Both the position numbers and the translations under genes were made by a program. 10,000 nt of DNA, from assembly GCA_009663005.1 (NCBI GenBank), contig CM018903.1:17740169-17750168 (forward strand). The letters run 5' to 3'. The stretch is from Actinidia chinensis (Eukaryota > Streptophyta > Magnoliopsida > Ericales > Actinidiaceae). Below the pieces are notes generated by a model. It did no database searches and was not told where the DNA came from. It saw only the letters and a program-made list of their open reading frames with translations. Below are positions 6,860 through 10,000 of this stretch, in pieces. Each line of letters begins with the position of its first letter. Positions within the stretch are counted from its first letter, which is position 1.

Positions 6860-6872
6860 TGAGTATAGCAGC
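6860..6872 (+). other. Degenerate primer-binding site of copia-2
   Basis: TGAGTATAGCAGC followed by TTTTAGACC resembles the plant copia initiator-Met primer-binding site TGGTATCAGAGC with small indels. It lies about 105 bases before the gag start codon, a usual position. The match is weak. Confidence 0.35.
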
Positions 6873-6931
6873 TTTTAGACCATTTATGGTTATTACATTT
6901 AGATTATTTATCTATTCATATTGTCAATATT

Positions 6932-6968
6932 AAAAAGATCTATGCACTTATATGTAATTGATCTTTTT
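6932..6968. repeat. Stem-loop in the copia-2 leader
   Basis: AAAAAGATC (6932-6940) and GATCTTTTT (6960-6968) form a perfect 9-bp inverted repeat around a 19-base loop. It ends nine bases before the gag ATG at 6978. In the RNA leader it could form a hairpin; a dimerisation or packaging role is speculative. Confidence 0.5.
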
Positions 6969-6977
6969 CAAGAAAAC

Positions 6978-7956
6978 ATGTCTACTAATATTGTTCAGAC
7001 GAGCGCTCAGAATTAGACATAGAGTCAAACTCTAGTTTTAGGAAAAATTGTTGTTGCTACACTTGGTGTTCCCTCGATACCGATGTCTCATGTGGATAAA
7101 TTAGGAAAATTTGGTGAAGGTGGTGATTTCAAGATATGGTAGAATAAGATGATATTTTATCTCACTACACTGAATCTCTCTAGGTGTTTAATAGAGGAAG
7201 ACCCAGCTATTGCTAAAAATGAGACTGATAATCAAAAGTTGATTGCTCTGGATCACTAGAAAAATGTTGATTATCTATGCAAGAACTACGTTCTGAATGC
7301 CCTAGAAGACTCTTTGTATTCTGTGTACAATGAGAAAAAATCTACTAAGGAACTGTGGGAGTCCTTAAATAGAAAAGACAAGATTGAGTGTGCTGGTTCA
7401 ATAAGTTCATTGTGGGCTGGTTCCCTGACTATGTGATGATGGACATGAATCAGTGATGATTTAGTTCCAGGAACTTCAGGTTCTCATGAATGAAATCAAA
7501 AAAAAAGGAATGCTTCTGAGCAAGGCATTCTTGGTGGCTATGTTCATCCATAAGCTCCTTGAGATGTGGAAAGAGTTCAAAAGCTATCTCATGTTTAAAA
7601 ATAAGGAGATGACTTTAAAACTCTTTTCTTCAAGCTCAATATTGAGGAGGAAAACCGGGCAAGAAACAAAAGTGTCAAAATCTTCTACATGGCCAAGGCT
7701 AGCAGGTGGATCATGGTTAGTCTTCGAAAGCAAAGAAGTCAAAGGACAAGCGGTCTAATAACCAGAAGATCAAGAGTGTCAATTTCAAACCGAGAGGTGA
7801 TGTTGCTAAGAAGCCTAATGATAAGTTTTAGGCACATGCTTTAACTAGAACAAGTTTTGGCATCGTGCTTCTGAGTGCCGAAACCAAGGAATCCTCACGC
7901 TCAGGCACATATGACAGAGGTAGTTAGGGGGTATCTCTGATATCAACCTCTCAGCT
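6978..7956 (+). pseudogene. Copia-2 gag with broken zinc knuckle
   Basis: The start is the ATG at 6978 (MSTNIVQTSAQ). The capsid-like region reads DKLGKFGEGGDFKIW, a TAG stop at 7140-7142 (usually Gln), [16 protein letters not shown], then another TAG at 7257-7259 (usually Trp), [20 protein letters not shown] and STKELWESL. This is the UBN2-like Gag of plant copia elements. After frame changes near 7400-7470 it continues as [39 protein letters not shown], then in a new frame [17 protein letters not shown]. The CCHC knuckle at 7837-7878 keeps its first Cys, the His and the last Cys, but the second Cys codon is TAG (7846-7848). Intact Gag packages element RNA. Confidence 0.85.
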
Positions 7957-8060
7957 ATGGTTTTTGAAATGAACATGGTGGGTCCAAAACCACAGGAATG
8001 GTGGATAGACATAAAACCGACGCACCATTTTTGTATGGGTTTTGAGATAGATAGGGTCAC
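7957..8060 (+). pseudogene. Copia-2 protease, N-terminal remnant
   Basis: The frame from the knuckle continues as ISDINLSAMVFEMNMVG, then PKPQEWWIDIKPTHHFC. In plant copia Pol the phrase is WWIDSGATRHVC, with the catalytic Asp in DSG. Here Asp is kept (8008-8010), but Ser-Gly is replaced by Ile-Lys. After about 8045 similarity fades (GFEIDRVTLSKAV) and the remainder of the protease is missing. Intact relatives process the polyprotein. Confidence 0.75.
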
Positions 8061-8334
8061 TCTATCTAAGGCTGTAGGAAAAGGTTATATGACCGATTGT
8101 CTTTCCAAGATGAATGTAATGACTGTAATCCCTACTATTAATAAAAATGTGCGAAAGAATTGTACCTTGAAGGATATGATGAATTTTGTGTTGCCTCAAA
8201 ATATTTATGGTAAAGCAATTCTCACCTCTAACTATATCTTGAATATAGTGCCTCGCAAGAAGTTGTTCAAAAACCCATATGAGTTATTAAAGGGTAAGGG
8301 ACCTATCTATAACTACTTGGACGTGGGTCAATAG
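8061..8334 (+). pseudogene. Copia-2 integrase remnant
   Basis: The same open frame runs on with poorly recognisable sequence (KGYMTDCLSKMNVM) and then matches the end of the integrase core: NVRKNCTLKDMMN, followed by LPQNIYGKAILTSNYILNIV and PYELLKGKGPIYNYLDVG, ending in TAG at 8332-8334. Relatives read VAERKNRTLKDMMN, so the third catalytic residue, Glu, appears to be Val here (codon 8149-8151). The zinc-binding N-terminus and both catalytic Asp motifs are absent. Integrase is thus fused to protease by an internal deletion, in frame, giving a 125-residue open frame from 7957 that looks more intact than it is. Confidence 0.78.
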
Positions 8335-9000
8335 ATAAGTACAAAGCTAGGCTTGGTATCAAAGGATACAAACATAAAAAAGACCTAGACTACTTTGATA
8401 TTTATTCACTAATCTCGAGAATTAGATTCATTTGGATAATAATTGCTATCGCTGCTTTGCGAAATCTCGAGATATATCAGATAGATGTCAAGACAAATTT
8501 TCTAAATGGTGATTTAGATAAAAAAAATCTACATGAAACAACTTGAGGGTTTATTCTCACATGGATAGGAAGGGAAAGTCTATAGGCTTATTAGACCTCT
8601 GTATGGTCTGAAGCAAGTGCCAAAACAATGGCTTTAGGATCAACGAATGTGATAAATGTGGATATGTCAAGGACACAGACGAAGGGTACGTTGATGACAT
8701 GATCACTATAGGTAGTAACGATAAGGTTATCCGATCTACCAAGAACATGTTGAACTCAAAGTTTGACATGAAAGATATGGGCCTTGTAGATGTGATTCGA
8801 TGTTAAGATTACCAAAATATCTGATGGACTTGCACTGTCTCAAACACATTATATTTATAAGATTTTAGAGAAATTCAATAAGTTTGATTCAAATGTCTCA
8901 AATACTTCTCTAGATGTAAATCTCCATTTATCCAAGAATGGGAGGAAGGCATATCCCAGTTATAGTGTTCTCATATAATTAGGAGTATGATATACTTGAT
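8331..9000 (+). pseudogene. Copia-2 reverse transcriptase (broken, with internal deletions)
   Basis: RT begins abruptly as IDKYKARLGIKGYKHKKDLD, so the region between integrase and this point is missing. Next are IAIAALRNLEIYQIDVKTNF with motif A (its Asp kept in IDVKT), LNGDLDKKN, and after a frameshift IYMKQLEGLFSHG and RLIRPLYGLKQVPKQW. There the sequence skips a short segment to INECDKCGYVKDTDEG, and skips again into YVDDMITIGSNDK (YVDD at 8687-8698, intact). It continues with STKNMLNSKFDMKDMGL, VKITKISDGLALSQTHYIYK and NLHLSKNGRKAYPSY. The catalytic boxes survive, but frames change several times. Confidence 0.87.
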
Positions 9001-9151
9001 GAGATGTATAAGGTCCGATATAGCCTACTCAGTGAGTAATTTAAGAAATGATCACTAAAAAGCGATAGCAATGTTGATATGCTATTTATGGTATACTCAT
9101 GATTTTGGACTGCATTACACTAGATTTCTAGCAATACTAGAAGGGTATTGT

Positions 9152-9188
<37 letters not shown>

Positions 9189-9643
9189 TTATAAGTTGAT
9201 ATGTCTTTATGCTTGGTGGTGCAGTAGTGTCTTGGAAATCATCAAAATAGATGTGCATTGCATGTTTTATGATGGAATTATAATTCATTGCTCTAGATAA
9301 GGCGATTAAAGAGGCCGAGTTGCTATGCCAATTTTTGAAGGATATTCTAAAATGGGCAAAACCTTTGTCTGCGATCACCATCTATTGCGATAGTCATTAT
9401 GCGATTGGTAGGGCAAAGAGTAATATGCATAATGGTAAGTCTAGAAATATTTATCGTAAACATAATACCATTAGACAACTGCTCTCAAGTGGGGTTGTCA
9501 CTATTGAGTACGTGAGGTCAAAGGACAATATCGTAGATCTGTTTACCAAAGGGTTAAACCGAGAGCTGGTTAAGCAAGAATCAAAAGGAATGTGTTTAAA
9601 ACCTATGAAACAGAAAGGTATCGTGAAGCAAAACCTAACTTAG
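9001..9643 (+). pseudogene. Copia-2 RNase H
   Basis: The sequence reads RSDIAYSVSNLRNDH with a short internal deletion compared with relatives, then [24 protein letters not shown] (first Asp in CDAN, 9152-9154), YVFMLGGAVVSWKSSK, a TAG stop at 9248-9250 (usually Gln) and MCIACFMMEL. A TAA at 9281-9283 replaces the second Glu of the usual MExEFIAL phrase. The remainder is open and well conserved: LLCQFLKDILKWAKPLSAIT, YCDSHYAIGRAKSN (Asp at 9389-9391), SRNIYRKHNTIRQLLSSG, EYVRSKDNIVDLFTKGL and GMCLKPMK, ending in TAG at 9641-9643. This last open stretch (9320-9643) is the best-preserved coding piece in the window. Confidence 0.9.
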
Positions 9644-10000
9644 TTGGCTAGAGATCCCAAGATCCATGTTTAATGGGACAACCTACTTGGGTATATATAA
9701 GACAATCAATGTGGAGTTGAATAACTCCTATTGGTTTCTATGATACACAGTGATTGTGGATAAGGTTAAGCATTGTCTTCTAATGACTTTTTGCGATGGT
9801 GAGCTAGGCCGGGTATAGTGAGATACTCATGATAAGTAGTGGGGCCGCTTCTTTGAGAATTTGAGAAGGCAAAATTCTCAAGAAAGAGTGGTCCATGGCC
9901 TAAATGGACACAACAGTGAGAACTGAACTGCATGAAAAAAAGTTCATATATGACTTCTATTGTCTCAATTTACACCAACGGTGGCGCAGTTCAAGACAAG
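9644..10000 (+). other. Copia-2 post-pol untranslated region
   Basis: No reading frame is convincing. The opening, TTGGCTAGAGATCCCAAGA and a later GGGACAACCTACTTGGG, is the kind of phrase found after pol in some plant copia families that carry a few hundred untranslated bases before the 3' LTR. An inverted repeat TTGAGAATTT (9853-9862) / AAATTCTCAA (9872-9881) could form a hairpin with a nine-base loop. No polypurine tract or LTR start is seen before the window ends. Confidence 0.55.

Larger units (their letters stand above)
6860..10000 (+). mobile_element. Copia-2: second degenerate Ty1/copia element (right end outside window)
   Basis: The plus strand carries, in copia order, gag with zinc knuckle, protease, a short integrase remnant, reverse transcriptase and RNase H ending at 9643, followed by a post-pol untranslated stretch. 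Its protein wording and its untranslated post-pol region differ from copia-1, so it is a different family. The left boundary is uncertain and the 3' LTR is not in view. Frameshifts, stops and at least four internal deletions show it is dead. It has the same orientation as copia-1. Confidence 0.88.

Noticed and set aside
7845..9381. Minus-strand open frames at 7845-8060, 8557-8769 and 9115-9381
   Set aside because: All lie opposite recognisable copia-2 gag, RT or RNase H coding sequence and show no family motifs.
9688..9702. TATATATAA box after copia-2 pol as a host gene promoter
   Set aside because: It lies in the untranslated post-pol region with no downstream coding sequence in the window; AT-rich chance is more likely.
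1..10000. A new defence, biosynthetic or regulatory system
   Set aside because: Every readable protein segment is retrotransposon Gag or Pol, all inactivated; nothing else coding is supported.

Overview
The window looks like repeat-rich nuclear DNA of a flowering plant, probably heterochromatic. I find no intact gene, no host exon and no RNA gene. Almost everything recognisable is decayed LTR retrotransposon, from at least three elements: one Ty3/gypsy element on the minus strand and two unrelated Ty1/copia elements on the plus strand. All identifications come from reading residual protein motifs by eye; none is a database match.

Layout. (1) 1-2135, minus strand: Ty3/gypsy pol, running from the gag/protease spacer (about 2135) through protease (1440-1958) and reverse transcriptase (386-1250) to RNase H (1-385), and continuing beyond the left edge. 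(2) 2136-5310, plus strand: a copia element (called copia-1) nested inside the gypsy element. It has a truncated 5' LTR (2136-2304), an integrase end, a reverse transcriptase without its N-terminal half, a gutted RNase H, a polypurine tract and a long 3' LTR (4020-5310). It is flanked by a 5-bp target duplication, AGGCC (2131-2135) and AGGCT (5311-5315). (3) 5311 to about 6160, minus strand: the gypsy gag, whose reading frame runs straight into the segment at 2135 once the copia-1 insertion is discounted. (4) About 6161-6860: AT-rich, largely uninterpretable sequence that may hold the 5' LTR of the next element. (5) About 6860-10000, plus strand: a second copia element (copia-2) with a degenerate primer-binding site, gag, protease, a remnant of integrase, reverse transcriptase, RNase H and a post-pol untranslated stretch. 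Its 3' LTR would lie beyond the right edge.

All coding regions are pseudogenes. They carry frameshifts, internal deletions, catalytic substitutions and many TAG stops where relatives have Trp or Gln, the pattern expected from cytosine deamination in methylated repeats. Over 169 gap-free bases the two copia-1 LTRs differ at 17 positions by my hand count (13 transitions, 4 transversions), so the nested insertion is itself old and the gypsy element older. I found no sign of a new biological system. The most interesting points are the clean nested insertion, a tRNA-primer-like tail at the 3' end of copia-1, a tandem duplication inside the gypsy gag, and perfect palindromes in or near the LTRs.
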